From Chlorops oryzae (Eukaryota > Arthropoda > Insecta > Diptera > Chloropidae), in assembly GCA_020466095.1 (NCBI GenBank), contig CM035808.1, positions 79,051,863 to 79,115,862 on the forward strand: 64,000 nt of DNA, in the 5' to 3' direction. The position numbers were made by a program, and so were the translations under genes. Shown in pieces: positions 34,160 through 45,710 of this stretch (position 1 is its first letter; each line of letters begins with the position of its first letter). The notes below the pieces were generated by a model, which made no database searches, was not told the origin of the DNA, and saw only the letters and a list, made by a program, of their open reading frames with translations.

Positions 34160-37100
34160 ATATGGGCAGCATATTAAGTGTTTTCGGTGTGGTGAGATGG
34201 GCCATAAAGCAACTCGATGCCGAAATTGGGAAAATCGGAAGCTGATGGATCCCAAAAATAAGTGGAAGAACCCGATTACCTGTTTTAAATGTCGTCAAGT
34301 CGGGCACGTTGCTTCCAGCTGTACTAATAAGAGTGGTAATCGTGGCGAGGACAAGGTGATCGAACGAAAAGTACACATGTGTACAGTCCAAATGCCCGAA
34401 GGAAATATGTGGATACAGGGTGAGCGCTACAAATTTTATTTTGATTCAGGGGCGGAGTGCTCCTTAATTAGGGAATCGGTTGCTTGTAAATTAACGGGCA
34501 AACGAGTAAATAATGTTGTGAGAATGACGGGCATTGGACAAAATTGTATAGTAAGCACTTTGCAAATTTTAACGGTTGTAAACATCGACAGTATCCCATT
34601 GGAGATTCTTTTCCACGTCCTGCCTAATGTTTCATTACATTACGATGTATTAGTTGGTCGAGAAATTTTGGATAGCGGTATATCTGTCCAACTGTCCTCT
34701 AGTCGATTAATGTTTAAAAGAGAGAATGTTATATTGTGTTGCGAGAAGGAAGAGGGTGCCTTCCTCGATTTGGACAACATAGATATTCCTGGTGGGGACA
34801 AGTTGAAGTTATTGAACGTTTTGGAAGGGTTTAAAGACCATTTTATTATTGGTACGCCTTCTCATGTTGCAAACGTAGAACCAATGCAGATTCGGCTAAA
34901 AGACCCAAGTAAAACTGTTTGTCCAAGACCATATCGGTTAAGCGAGGAGGAACGCAAAGTCGTGCGCGCAAAAGTTGATGAGCTCCTTAACGCTGGTATA
35001 ATTCGGCAGAGTTATTCTCTATTTGCAAGCCCTATACTTCTGGTAAAAAAGAAAGATGGTACAGATAGGATGTGTATCGACTATCGTGAGTTGAATAGTA
35101 ACACAATACCTGATAAGTATCCCTTACCGCTCATAGCAGACCAAATCGATAGGCTGAATGGCTGTTATTTTTTCTCCACTTTAGATTTGGCAAGTGGGTA
35201 TCATCAGATCCCAATGCACCCCGATTCGGTAGAAAAGACTGCCTTTGTGACACCCGATGGTCACTATGAATACCTGAGTGTACCATTTGGCCTATGTAAC
35301 GCCCCGTCCGTTTTTCAGCGCGCAGTTATCAATGCCTTAGGTGAGCTTGTAAGAAGTTATATAGTAGTTTATATGGATAACATAATGATTCTAGGAACCG
35401 TAGACATTGAAGAATCCCTGAAGAGAGTCCAAACCGTGTTACAGGTCTTGTCGGAGGCAGGTTTTTCTTTTAATAGCAAAAAATGCAAGTTTATGATGAC
35501 CAAAGTGGAGTATCTGGGCTTTGAAGTAAGCGGTGGTGAAATCAGACCTAACCCCAGAAAGATTGAGGCTTTAAGTTGTTTACCACCTCCTCAAACAGTT
35601 ACACAACTGCGTCAATTTATTGGTTTGGCATCGTATTTTCGACAATTTATGCCCAAGTTCTCGCAAGTTATGGCTCCCCTATATGAAATTGGGAAATTAA
35701 AATGAAACCATTCGACAAAAAGTGATTCGTACTTTAACGAGCGAACCAGTTCTGGCCATATTTGATCCAAAATCTCCCATCGAAGTTCACACAGATGCGT
35801 CTGCCATTGGTTATGGAGCCATTTTGATTCAAAAGAAACAGACGAAGCCACACGTTGTTGCTTATTATAGTAAGCGTACGACAGTTACAGAATCGAAATA
35901 TCACTTGTTTGAGTTGGAAACGCTGGCTGTCGTAAATGCGATTAAGCATTTTCGACACTATTTATACGGTCGCAAGTTTACGGTGGTTACCGATTGCAAC
36001 TCGTTGCAGGCGTCAAGGAACAAAAGGGATTTGGCTCCAAGGGTACATCGATGGTGGTCGTTTTTACAATCTTTTGATTTTGACGTAGTTTATAGGGCAG
36101 GGAAACAGATGTCACATGTAGATTTCTTTTCAAGGAACCCTTTGTCAACTCAACACAGAGCTTTATCAGCAAGTCTTAATAAAACTAGAACGGATATTTT
36201 AGACAAAAAAATTTTGTTAGCTGAAATAACTAGGACATGGCTTCTTTCCGAACAACAGCGTGATCCTTATGTTTCCAAAGTATATCGTGAATTAAAAGAA
36301 AATCAAATGGAGAAAGAGATGGCTAAGACATTTGAGTTGCGTTCGGGGGTTGTTTACAGAAAAATACAACGAAATAGTAGTACTAGGTGTTTACCGGTAA
36401 TACCAAAAGCATTTCGATGGTCTGTGATAAACTCGGTCCATGAGTCCTTAATTCATGCAGGTATTGAAAAAACACTCGAGAAGTTGTATGAATTTTATTG
36501 GTTTGAACACATGTCCAAGTGTGTTAAAAAATTTATTGCAAACTGTGCTACATGCAAAATTGCAAAATCACATTCGGGGAAAGTTCAGGCGGAATTGCAC
36601 CCCATCCCAAAAGTTCCAGTCCCCTGGCATACAATTCACATTGATGCAACAGGAAAGCTCAGCGGGAAGAACGATAAAAAAGAATATGTGTTTGTTATGG
36701 TTGATGCGTTCACTAAATTTGTACTTCTGCAGCATACTTTCAACATCGATTCTGTGAGTAGTGTTGAGGCCCTGTCATTTTGTGTCAGTTTATTTGGAGC
36801 GCCAACACGAGTAATTGCGGATCAGGGTCGATGTTTTGCGAGTGCGGTTTTTCGGGAGTTCTGTAAGAAACATGGTATTAATCTTCACTTGATAGCTACA
36901 GGGACTAGTCGAGCAAATGGGCAAGTCGAACGGGTTATGGGAACACTGAAGGATATGTTAACGGTTGTGGAAACTAATAAAGAAAGTTCATGGCAAGAAG
37001 CATTACCAAAAATACAATTAGCCTTAAACTGTTCCATAAATCGAGTTACAAAAAATAGTCCACTTGAGTTGTTGATCGGACGGGTAGCGAGGCCTTTTAA

Positions 37101-37452
37101 TTTGTTAACAATAGACGATGTAGAACCGGAAGTAGATATAGAACGCGCACGACAACAGGCTATTGTTAGAATTGACAATAATGCTAAGTTTGATAAAGAA
37201 AGATTTGATAAGACTAGGTCTTCAGTCAAAAAGTTTGAGGTCGGCGAATACGTGTTGATTCAAAACGAGGAGCGCAACCAAACAAAACTCGACCCGAAGT
37301 ATAAGGGTCCGTTCAAAATTTTGGAGGTACTAGAAGGAGACAGATATATGCTTGCAGCTCTTGATTCTAAGAGAACCTATAAGTATGCGCATGACCGTTT
37401 AAGAAAAGTACCTAACAATAATGATTTTTTAGATAATGATGACAAAGATTGA
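34146..37452 (+). pseudogene. gypsy pol with zinc knuckles, protease, RT, RNase H and integrase
   Basis: Two CCHC knuckles (CFRCGEMGHKATRC and CFKCRQVGHVASSC) lead into a protease with FDSGAEC in place of the usual D-T/S-G-A. The RT has ILLVKKKDGTDRMCIDYREL, FSTLDLASGYHQI and PFGLCNAPSVFQR, but its active site is YMDN where YMDD is expected (codons TAT ATG GAT AAC, about 35371-35382). A TGA plus frame change at about 35703-35712 separates RT from RNase H (EVHTDASAIGYGAIL, TDCNSLQ). The integrase is complete in motif order: H-H-C-C finger, IHIDATG, ADQGRCFA, RANGQVERVMG and KGPFKILEV. Apart from these two lesions the gene is long and clean, so the copy is fairly young. Confidence 0.93.
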
Positions 37453-37607
37453 GGAGATGCAGTTGTAAGAATTTCAATGGGATCGTCGCATGTATTAAAA
37501 AAAAAAAAAAATTTGTAACAAATCTGGTTGTGCAATTAATCTTGTATGTTATTAAAATGTTGTTCTCTTGTAATGGTGGAACTAATTCTTAAAATTTAAA
37601 GTACGTG

Positions 37608-37806
37608 TTGCCACAGGTAGGTGGCGGAACACTATTGAGAGTGTTCGTATGTGTTGCCACAGGTAGGTGGCGGAACACTATTGAGAGTGTTCGTATGTGT
37701 TGCCACAGGTAGGTGGCGGAACACTATTGAGAGTGTTCGTATGTGTTGCCACAGGTAGGTGGCGGAACACTATTGAGAGTGTTCGTATGTGTTGCCCACA
37801 GGTAGG
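37608..37806 (+). repeat. 46-bp tandem repeat, four copies plus a partial one
   Basis: The unit starts GTGTTGCCACAGGTAGGTGG and ends GTGTTCGTAT; copies at 37608, 37654, 37700 and 37746 are virtually identical, and a partial fifth begins at 37792. It lies just after pol at the presumed start of the 3' LTR. The near identity suggests recent array growth. Confidence 0.93.
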
Positions 37807-38321
37807 TGGCGAAACTCTTCTTTTAGCAACTTAGCACACTGGGACGTGTGATTTATCAGGATGGTCGAGACAGACAGGATTGACAATTTCGTACAAAGTG
37901 CAGAAGCATTGGGAAAAGGATATTTTTTTCAATGTGACAATAACCTTGGGAAGTATTTTTGGAGAATCGTGCTAAAAAGTCAGGCCAAGATGACCAAGCT
38001 TGCTCGAAAATGGGCTGAGTCACACGAGGACGTGTGATTTGTCAGAATGGCCGTGTCGTAGTAATCTATGAGTTTGATATGAAGTGTGGGAAACACTTGG
38101 AGAAAATCTATCAACAAGGCCGGGATCGAATGAAGTGGAAGTCTTCTTTAAGGAAAGAAAAAAGGAGAAACGGCACTTTTTGTAGATAGAGATTCTCAAT
38201 TAATAAAAGCGTACGATGGAAGAGAATCTGACGCAATCGGGGACGGTCTTAAAGGAACGCGTCCGGTCTCCTGCGACATATAGAAATGATCAGGATCAAA
38301 AACTGAATCGATTTAGACATG

Positions 38322-38450
38322 TCCGTCTGTCCATCTGTCCGTCCGTCCGTCTGTCCGTCCGTTCCGTCCGTCCGTCTGTCCGTCCGTCCGTCTGTCCGTC
38401 CGTCCGTCCGTCCGTCCGTCTGTCCGTCCATCCGTCTGTCCGTCCGTCCG
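38322..38450. repeat. (GTCC/GTCT)n microsatellite, second copy
   Basis: Same tract and same flanks as 33100-33222, including the interruption CCATCC, with one extra T. It is part of the duplicated flank of the gypsy element. Confidence 0.95.
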
Positions 38451-38739
38451 TGGTCGCATCTCCTCCAAAACGGCTGGACCAATCAAGTCGAAATTTGGCA
38501 CACAGGTATATCGAGACCCGAGTATGATCCTTAGTAAAAATGGGAGACATTTGCCCACTGCCACGCCCACAAATGAATATAATGTGTTTTCAGTAAAATG
38601 CTTGTAACTTGGGAACCACTCAACACATTCCATTGATATTTGGTGTACTGGTAAACTACGAAAAGGGACATATCCTGGAAAAAATGGACGCCGCCCTCCG
38701 TGAGCCACGCCCACAAATAAGCCCACAAATAAGGCCTTA

Positions 38740-39110
38740 TCGTAACTTTTGAAGTAAAAGGCGTAGAAGCTTCAAATTCGCAACATAGGTTGACCAAGGC
38801 GAATGAAAGGTGTAGGATAAAAATTTATATGGCCCGCCTCCTGCCACGCCCACAAATGAAGATTTTTCGTAACTTCCGAAGTAAAAGGCGTAGAAGCTTC
38901 GAATTCGCAACATAGGTTCACTAAGGCAAATGAAAGGTGTAGGAAAAAACTTTTTGTGGCCCACCCACTGCCACGCCCACAAATAAAGATTTTTCGTAAC
39001 TTCCGAAGTAAAAGGCGTAGAAGCTTCAAATTCGCAACATGGGTTCACCAAGGCGAATGAAAGGTGTAGAGAAATAATTTATAATGCCCTCCCACTGCCA
39101 CGCCCACAAA
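38740..39110 (+). repeat. Minisatellite, unit about 125 bp, three copies
   Basis: The unit contains GTAAAAGGCGTAGAAGCTTC and CCACTGCCACGCCCACAAAT and repeats at about 38743, 38868 and 38996. It forms the right arm of the Helentron-like repeat. Confidence 0.9.
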
Positions 39111-39205
39111 TAGAGAAGCAAAACATAGTGCGCACATAATGTCGGGACGCTGGGTATTTCAAAGTCGGGCCTGACCGACTTTTGCTTTCTTACTTGTTTT
39201 CTTTT

Positions 39206-39352
39206 AGTCCTGATTTCCACACCAAAATTTTTATTTAGAAATTCTTGACTTAGTAGGAGAGAGGGACAGGGAGAAGTTGATTATTTCCATTCTCTTTACC
39301 CTTCTTGCCTTCTAAGTCAAGAATCTCGAAATCAAAATTTGGGTTTAGGACT
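39206..39352. mobile_element. MITE, TIR AGTCCTRATT / hairpin
   Basis: AGTCCTGATTTCC...GAAATTCTTGACTTAG at the left pairs with CTAAGTCAAGAATCTCGAAATC...TTTAGGACT at the right over about 45 bases. 147 bases, non-coding. Confidence 0.82.
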
Positions 39353-39589
39353 TCCTTTTATTTTTTAACTGAAAATGCAATTTTTTTCTTGAACCATTAA
39401 ATATTTACTGGCAGTGCAATATTTTTTTACTAACATACAAATAAATTTTTACTCGTAATGCAGTTTTTTTGAAGTAGCATTATATATTTTCTAGTACTGA
39501 AGTTTGACTCGCATTAATAGTAGAGTCCGATCGGAGGTGGTAAGCCGAAGCCGAGGATTTGCCATCACCCTCGGCCGATTGCCGAAGGT

Positions 39590-40220
39590 GAAGGTAGGTA
39601 GGTAGGTTGGTGTGGCAGCTTATAGCTCACTTAGGCTCATAGATAGGCCCTTTGTGGTACCATAGAGACACGACTATCGCCTTTCTACTTCCTATAGAAG
39701 CCAATTTGACTTCCTGATGAACCGCGCGATGTCTGAAATTTTGATTTCTGATAGTTCGGTGAGTCTGGTCAGAAAGGTGTGTCCCAGTAGAGACAGTCTT
39801 TTTGACGCTAAGGTCGGGCACTGACACAGGAGGTGGCGAATAGATTCCTCCTCCTCCTTCGAGCGACAACTCCGGCAAAAGTCATTGTATGGGGCTCCCA
39901 GCCTTGCGGCATTTCTGCCGAACAGGCAGTGGCCGGTGAGAACTGATACCGTCTGATGGATGGAGGTGTTGCTGAGTTTCACCAGGTCCCTGGATCGTCT
40001 CTTAATCAGAGCTGGCCAGGTTTGTCTAGTGATCCCGCAGAAATCTTCTTCGACCCAAAGCTTGTTTGCCAGGTCGAGATATTCTTCTTTTATGCGGAAT
40101 TTCACTGTAGCCAGTGGGATTCCTATGTTGGAAAAGAAGGTCTCTGCAAGCGATGTTCCCATCTTAGCAAGTTCATCGGCCTTGCAGTTTCCTTCAATGT
40201 CTGATTGTTTGATATTAGAG
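39590..40220 (-). mobile_element. LINE 3' fragment (I/Loa-like, RNase H-bearing)
   Basis: Minus-strand fragment of a LINE cut at its 5' side near 40220. The 3' end shows a short CTAC-repeat tail (CCTACCTACCTACC, about 39594-39610 on the minus strand). Confidence 0.8.
39692..40215 (-). pseudogene. LINE ORF2 C-terminal region
   Basis: The frame begins within the RNase H tail (GNCKADELAKMGTSLAETF, whose AD is a catalytic-site Asp) and continues to a Cys-rich motif (DFCRSCRSKEEEESIRHLLC) and the stop after ARFIRKSNWLL. No stop interrupts it. RT and most of RNase H are absent through truncation. Confidence 0.85.
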
Positions 40221-40249
40221 CACGATTAAAAAACTTCGAATGGATTTAA

Positions 40250-41377
40250 CCCTCCGTTTGGCACGGTGGTCTGGTCCATTTTCAACTTTGACTGTAATTA
40301 TAACATACTTCTAATTGAGCTAGACACTTGAAATTCATTGACTTTTCCTAACTTTTTGCCCTCTTCCATTTGAAAATAATTTTGTAAGGATCCGTGCTAC
40401 AGAAGGATAATTGTAAGGACATTTTGGACATTTGTACCACAGTGGTCTGGCCAGACCACCCATGTAATTCATATAGAAATGTATGGGATATAACATGATT
40501 TACACATAAACGTGCAGTAAATTCGTATTGTTTTTTATGCTGCTAAAATAATATTCCAGCATTGCTTGTACACACATTGGCGAGCATTTAGACCAGTGTA
40601 TGCCAAACTATGCCACTGGTGGCAAATTCAAGTGAAGCACAGGAAAAAACACTGTTTGTTTCATATTCTAATTTGCTCTAATTTATTTATGCTTTTGCAA
40701 AGCTGATGGTTTCCCTATAAGAAACAAATAATAATTGAAATGACCTTGAACTGGGTGCTTTGCGAGTATTTAATGCAAATTTCCATGATACAAGAAAACA
40801 AGATAGCGCCACTTGAGAGAGGAAACGTCACAGACTCAAAATCGCGATTCGTTGTTGTTGTTTCCCATGTTAAACCGGCTGTTTCCTTTTTTGAATAGCA
40901 TGGGAAACAACAACAATTTCTCGCTCAGTGACGTCACAAACTCAATTTTCGGCTCTCACAGAGAGCCTCAAAATAGCGGTACTGAAGTGGCGCTATCTTG
41001 TTTTCTCGTATCATGGATTATACTTGTTTTAGTTGCAAGAACCAAGAAGAAACCGAAGAATTATCAAATTTCATAACAAAAAAATACCTAAAATCGCATG
41101 TTAATTGCCCTAATACGCCTTGAAATAAAGAAAAAATGAACAAAAACCGAACTGTTTTCTTTTACTCAAAAAATTTTTTTTCTTGATATTTCTACCTAAA
41201 CAGGCACTTTAGTTCTTAAGAAACATATTCTGAATGATGAACAACCAAAAGTTTATACCTGGCGACCTCATATATGCATTTAAAATCAGGTAAAAAACCC
41301 ATACAAATCCCATACAACTGTATGAAAACATACGGTGTGGTACGAATGTGTGTCCGCTGAGGTGTGCCAAACGGAGG
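40250..41377. mobile_element. TTAA-type TIR element, TIR CCCTCCGTTTGGCAC
   Basis: The left end TTAA-CCCTCCGTTTGGCAC pairs with GTGCCAAACGGAGG at 41364-41377. The right flank reads AGTAA, a degraded TTAA at best. It looks like a non-autonomous piggyBac-like element and includes GTGGTCTGGTCC/GGTCTGGCCAGACC hairpins. A MITE is nested inside it. Confidence 0.6.
40783..41016. mobile_element. MITE, TIR CCATGATACAAGAAAACAAG
   Basis: CCATGATACAAGAAAACAAG plus ATAGCGCCACTT at the left pairs with AAGTGGCGCTATCTTG and TTTTCTCGTATCATGG at the right. Inner arms with GTTTCCCATG and CATGGGAAAC also pair. 234 bases. Confidence 0.9.
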
Positions 41378-41560
41378 AGTAAAGTACTGTTTTCTTACTA
41401 AAAAATCAATTTCTTTTATATGCAAATATTACTGACTATATATACTTAAAACGGTAAAGTGTTAAAGAAAATGATGGAAAATATCGAAAATTAAAGTATT
41501 AAATTGACAAAATTTAAATATTTAAAAAGACCAATTGTTTTGATTGTAACATGAAACATT

Positions 41561-42066
41561 TATAGCACAATATGTTCGTGCTGGTAAACGGCGTATAGTT
41601 GTTTAAAATATGAAGCGCATTAGCGCGATCCGAAAAGATTAAAAGACGATTTTCGCGTCTATAAGTCTTTATTCCAACTGCACTTTAATTTATCCAGCTA
41701 CTCAAAATGAAAAGCCGAAAGGCTTTCGAAAATGCTTATGCTTACAAAAAGGCTTTTCGGTATATTGGCTTATTCTTAACAAAGAAGGAAGGTTTGTCGC
41801 GAACAAGTGAAGTGGGTTTGAATTGCATTTGCACGACCGGCTTTGTTGTGCAAGACATTGTATGTCTGGAAAATAAATATTAGACGATCAACTTGACTGC
41901 GCGGTACAGTGTATGTCCATAAAATAAGAATCAAATAAACACCAAATGCTTGGGGAGCATTTGTCGTGGGAACGGAATGCGAATGAAGATAAGGAGTTAA
42001 ACTTCAATTCAGCATTTATCGCCGGATTGATGTGCGAATGGAAATATGAATATGAAGCGTATTACA
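41561..42066 (-). repeat. 3' LTR (sense) of the mdg1-like element
   Basis: 506 bases; it is preceded in sense by a purine tract AAAGGGGGAAGA (complement at 42067-42078). It matches the LTR at 44205-44704 closely with scattered changes. Confidence 0.92.
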
Positions 42067-42496
42067 TCTTCCCCCTTTGAAATTATCACGTTATACCGTG
42101 AGTGTATAAAGGGATCATAATTTAAATATGTAACATTATTATATGATATTATAAAGTAGGAATAAAACTAAAATCTAACAATGTTTGTGATTAAAGGATA
42201 AAAATTAAAGGAAAAATTATTAATGAAAGTAGAAATTAATATTTGCAAATATATTTTAAAATGTTATTATCCAGTAAGTTTATATAAGTCTAAAAGGAAT
42301 GTATAAAAAATATTTAGTTTAATCTAAGTCTATCTTTATGTACAATTATAGGTTTGCTTTTATTAATTTGTATACAAGAGTTATTATTGTTTTTTATTTC
42401 AATAATTTTGAAAGCACCCCTATTAAGGTTGTCTAGTTTATGACCTGGTGGATTATTCACATAATGCATGTCACCAACTTGAAGAGGTCTTGAATT

Positions 42497-44175
42497 TTAA
42501 TTTTTGTCATAATACATTTTTTGTTTGATTTTATTAAGCTTTAGGAGCTCATGTGCTCTCAAATTAGCTGTTTGAAGTCTATATTTTACTTCCTTTGCAA
42601 ATGAATCCACGTTATATAAAGGGTCTATAGTGTTATTTTGCAAGAAATCTAAATGAAATGATCGAAAATAGCTATATAAATAGTCTATCAAAAGCCTGAG
42701 TTGGTGTTGGTGCTATCACCATAGCCGCTTTATTTGTGGTTTATGCTTTATTCTTTTTACAATCTTCACAGCTTTTTATATTTTTTTAACATCCTTAGTG
42801 ATGTTTTTCCAACTATAGTATTTTCTTAGTTTTTATAATAATCTTGTTGTCCCAATAAGACCTCCGGTAACGGGATCATTATAATATTTTTGGAGCAATT
42901 CAAGTTTTTTTTTTATCATCGATGACGTGAGTAATTTTTGGTGAAATCGCGATTTTCAACTCTTTATTTTTAATAAGGCCTTTTAATATTCTGTTGGAGT
43001 ACTCTCTAAATGTGTTTTTTTGAACTAATTGGAACAAATCATCGTGCGCTTGAATTTTCAATTTATTGATATTTTATTCGTTGGCTTCTTCAATTAGCTT
43101 TGAGAACAATTGTTTTCGATTTATTTTCCTATTAACGAAAGGGTTTTTCAATGATACTTTGGTTAGAGTCCGTCTGCCTTTTTTAAAAATAGACCTTGGC
43201 TCATTTCGGTAGATTTCGACTTCAACAATGTATATTTTATGACTTCAGCTGGGTTCAAGACTTCAAAGCAAGATAATTTTTCTGGCGTTGTATTCTTTGG
43301 GTTTTCTTTGTCAGTTGTTTGTGAAATGTTTTTGTTTCTCGATCTTGTTGTTACCAAATTGGTATGACGATTTTCAGGGTGTACTGTGTTTACTAAATAC
43401 TTGAAGTTGATTCTATGTGTTCAATTATGAAATCTTACTCCTCCAAGTCAAGCCGCATGCGTATCAACTTGGAGGAGGGGTTTTTTAAAGAGTATAAATA
43501 CGTTAGTGGTTTATGGTCCATTCTAATGAGGAATTTTTTTCCATATATATAAAGTCGGAAATAATTAATAGCCCAATGGATGGCCAATAATTCCTGCTCA
43601 ATTGGTGTTTTGTGGGATTCTCCCGCCGTTAATGCTCTATATTCGAAAGCAATTGGAAGTTTAATTCGGTCATATTCTTGACTCAGAACAGCACCACACC
43701 CCAATTTACTGGCGTCTGTAGTAATACAAAAGATTCTTTTGAGATCTGGATATTTTAAAATTCTGGGATTCTAAAGTGAGAAAGATAAACAAATGCATCT
43801 TTGCAAGCACTGGTCCATAAGAATGGACTCTTTTTGCGTGTTAAACGTGAGAGATAAATAGAGTAATGTGTAAAGCGGGAAATAAATCTTCGGTAATTGT
43901 TGCAGAAAGCAACGAAACATCTTGTCTCATCTGCGTTAGAAGGGCGAGGGTAATCTTGAATAATCTTAAATTTCGAGGAATCTGGTAGTATTCCTTCGTT
44001 GGTACATCTGTGACCCAAATATGTAACTTAATGATTGAAGAACGTACATGTTGCTAGGTGTAATGAAAGGTTTGTATTTTTACCTGATCTGAAGACGTCC
44101 ATCAAATTCTTTAACATGTGCTTTATTGAGCAACCTTTTACTATTAGGTCATCCATGTAAATAAAATCCGAACAT
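42497..44175 (-). pseudogene. mdg1-like pol remnant (half RT, RNase H, integrase end)
   Basis: Immediately after the primer site the minus strand enters RT at its catalytic box: FIYMDDLIVKGCS (about 44165-44125), with both Asp kept. Then come GHRCTNEGILPD (44018 onwards), the RT thumb, an RNase H (MGCGAVLSQEYDRIKLPIAF, HWAINYFRLYIYGKKF) and scraps of integrase. The latter ends with DPLYNVDSFAKEVKYRL and QKMYYDKN at 42497. Frameshifts separate the blocks. The integrase core (about 42700-43160) is unreadable. Confidence 0.85.
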
Positions 44176-44204
44176 TGTAGGTTCGGGTCCTGTCACGATC
44201 GCCA

Positions 44205-44704
44205 TATAGCACAACATATTCGTGCTCGTGAAAGTCGTATAGTTGTTTAAAATATGGAACGCATTAGCGCGATCCGAAAAGATTAAAATTGATTTTTGCG
44301 TCTTTAAGTCTTTATTCCAACTGCACTTTAATTTGTCTAGCGACTCAAAATGAAAAGCCGAAAGGCTTACCAAAATGCTTATGCTTACAAAAAGTCTTAT
44401 CGGTATATTGGCTTATTCTAAACAAAGAAGGGAGGTTTGTCGCGATCAAGTGAAGTGGATTTGAATTGCATATGCACGGCCGGCTTTGCAAGACATTGTA
44501 TGTCTGGAAAATAAATATGAGGCGATCAACTTGACTGCGCGGTACATTTTATTTCCATAAAATAAGAATCAAATAAACACGAAATGCTTGGGGAGCATTT
44601 GTCGTGGGAACGGAATGCTAATGAAGATAAGGAGTTTAACTTCAATTCAGCATATATCGCGGGATTGATGTACGAATGGAAATATGAATACGAAGCGTAT
44701 TACA
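44205..44704 (-). repeat. 5' LTR (sense) of the mdg1-like element
   Basis: 500 bases, TGTAATACGC to GTGCTATA in sense orientation, followed by the primer-binding site. Confidence 0.92.
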
Positions 44705-44825
44705 CATTGAGAAAAGCATGCCTTGCATTTGTGTTTTATGAACGCGAGTGAGTTCAATGCATTTCGTTAACATCAATATGAAGTCAATGATGTGACCTAA
44801 ATATGTAAGGCTGAAACCTAACATT

Positions 44826-44950
44826 TAATGCAGTATTGCTGCAATATTACATCAATATTGCACTTGCAATACTACAATTTTACATTGCAGCAATATTGCT
44901 TTTCAGTATTGCTGCAATACGTCCACTGTAACATTGCTACAATATGTCAT
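44826..44950. repeat. Imperfect palindromic array of CAATATTGC words
   Basis: GCAATATTG, CAATATTGC and close variants (TATTGCTGCAATA) recur about eight times in 125 bases, so the region can fold on itself at several registers. It borders the right flank of the mdg1-like element. Confidence 0.8.
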
Positions 44951-45486
44951 ATGCAACTTTATTAATGGAGTTCCAGAAATAGTGTTGCTTCTCCTTCTAT
45001 ACCGAATTTCGGCCCTTTTATGTTCGATTTACAAAAATCTTCATTTTGGGGCAAAATTCGGTTCATTTGATTTTCGAATATTCGAATTCCAATTTTACCC
45101 ATCCCTACCCCATAAATTTAATCCCGTTTTCAAGCTGAGCTGACGCCATGGTAATAAAAAAAATTCATTCCAGTTGCGTCGTAGCGTCGTTATACACATT
45201 TATTGGTATTTACTGCAATAGGTACCTGTTTCACTATATTGAATACTCACGATAATGAGTTCTTTTTGTAACAGTATTCTTTAATCAGTTATGGTTTTAA
45301 CTCACAACGTGTTTGTTGCAATTGCATCGAGTTGGAAGAAATATAACGCAATATTCACAACAAACGCACAAACTTTGTTTCTGAAAACTAAAACTGCGCG
45401 CCTTTTTTAAGTGGAATCCTTCATTATTCGCAAAAAATTCACTTCTGCCGCTTAATATGTATTATGAACATAACCTGGGTTTTATA

Positions 45487-45708
45487 CTACATTGCGATGC
45501 GATACGCAAGTCGATGCAATGGCTTATTTCGAGTCGTAATTGAAACGGTTGTTTGCGCGTATTTCTTTTTACAGTTCAATTGGTGTGTTGCGAATGCATT
45601 TCCAGTCCTTTTAGTTCATTTTGACGAATCAAAAAACTTTAAAAAAACGTTTCAATTGCAGCTCGGAATAAGCCATTGCAGCGAATTGCCTATCGCATCG
45701 CAATGCAG
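45487..45708. mobile_element. MITE, TIR CTRCATTGCGATGCGATA
   Basis: CTACATTGCGATGCGATACG at the left pairs with CTATCGCATCGCAATGCAG at the right, and further in GCAATGGCTTATTTCGAG pairs with CTCGGAATAAGCCATTGC. 222 bases. Upstream 44950-45480 shows no recognisable feature. Confidence 0.85.
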
Positions 45709-45710
45709 AG

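Larger units (their letters stand above)
33258..38279 (+). mobile_element. gypsy-type retrotransposon with abnormal duplicated ends
   Basis: The gag and pol remains lie between a direct repeat of about 225 bases (33258-33482 and 38055-38279). The repeat includes the start of gag, so it is not an ordinary LTR pair. Outside it, about 205 bases of the host repeat (33055-33257) are duplicated at 38277-38484. No 4-5 bp target duplication is seen. Bases 37608-38054 are LTR-like and unique. Confidence 0.85.
32984..39200 (+). mobile_element. Helentron/DINE-1-like repeat, split by a gypsy element
   Basis: The left part starts AATACCCAGCG and carries a tetranucleotide tract. The right part (38277-39200) carries a tandem repeat and ends ACGCTGGGTATTTCAAAGTC, then GCTTTCTTACTTGTTTT. 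Short complementary ends, a central microsatellite and a terminus of CTTACTTGTTTT type are features of non-autonomous fly Helentrons (DINE-1/INE-1 type). Assignment rests on these features and is not certain. Confidence 0.65.
41561..44704 (-). mobile_element. mdg1/412-like gypsy LTR element, internally deleted
   Basis: LTRs at 44205-44704 (5' in sense) and 41561-42066 (3' in sense) read TGTAATACGC to GTGCTATA on the minus strand, with CATT duplications at 41557-41560 and 44705-44708. The primer site next to the 5' LTR reads TGGCGATCGTGACAGGACC (44204-44186), the type used by mdg1/412 relatives. The interior is only 2.1 kb: gag, protease and half of RT are missing. Confidence 0.92.
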
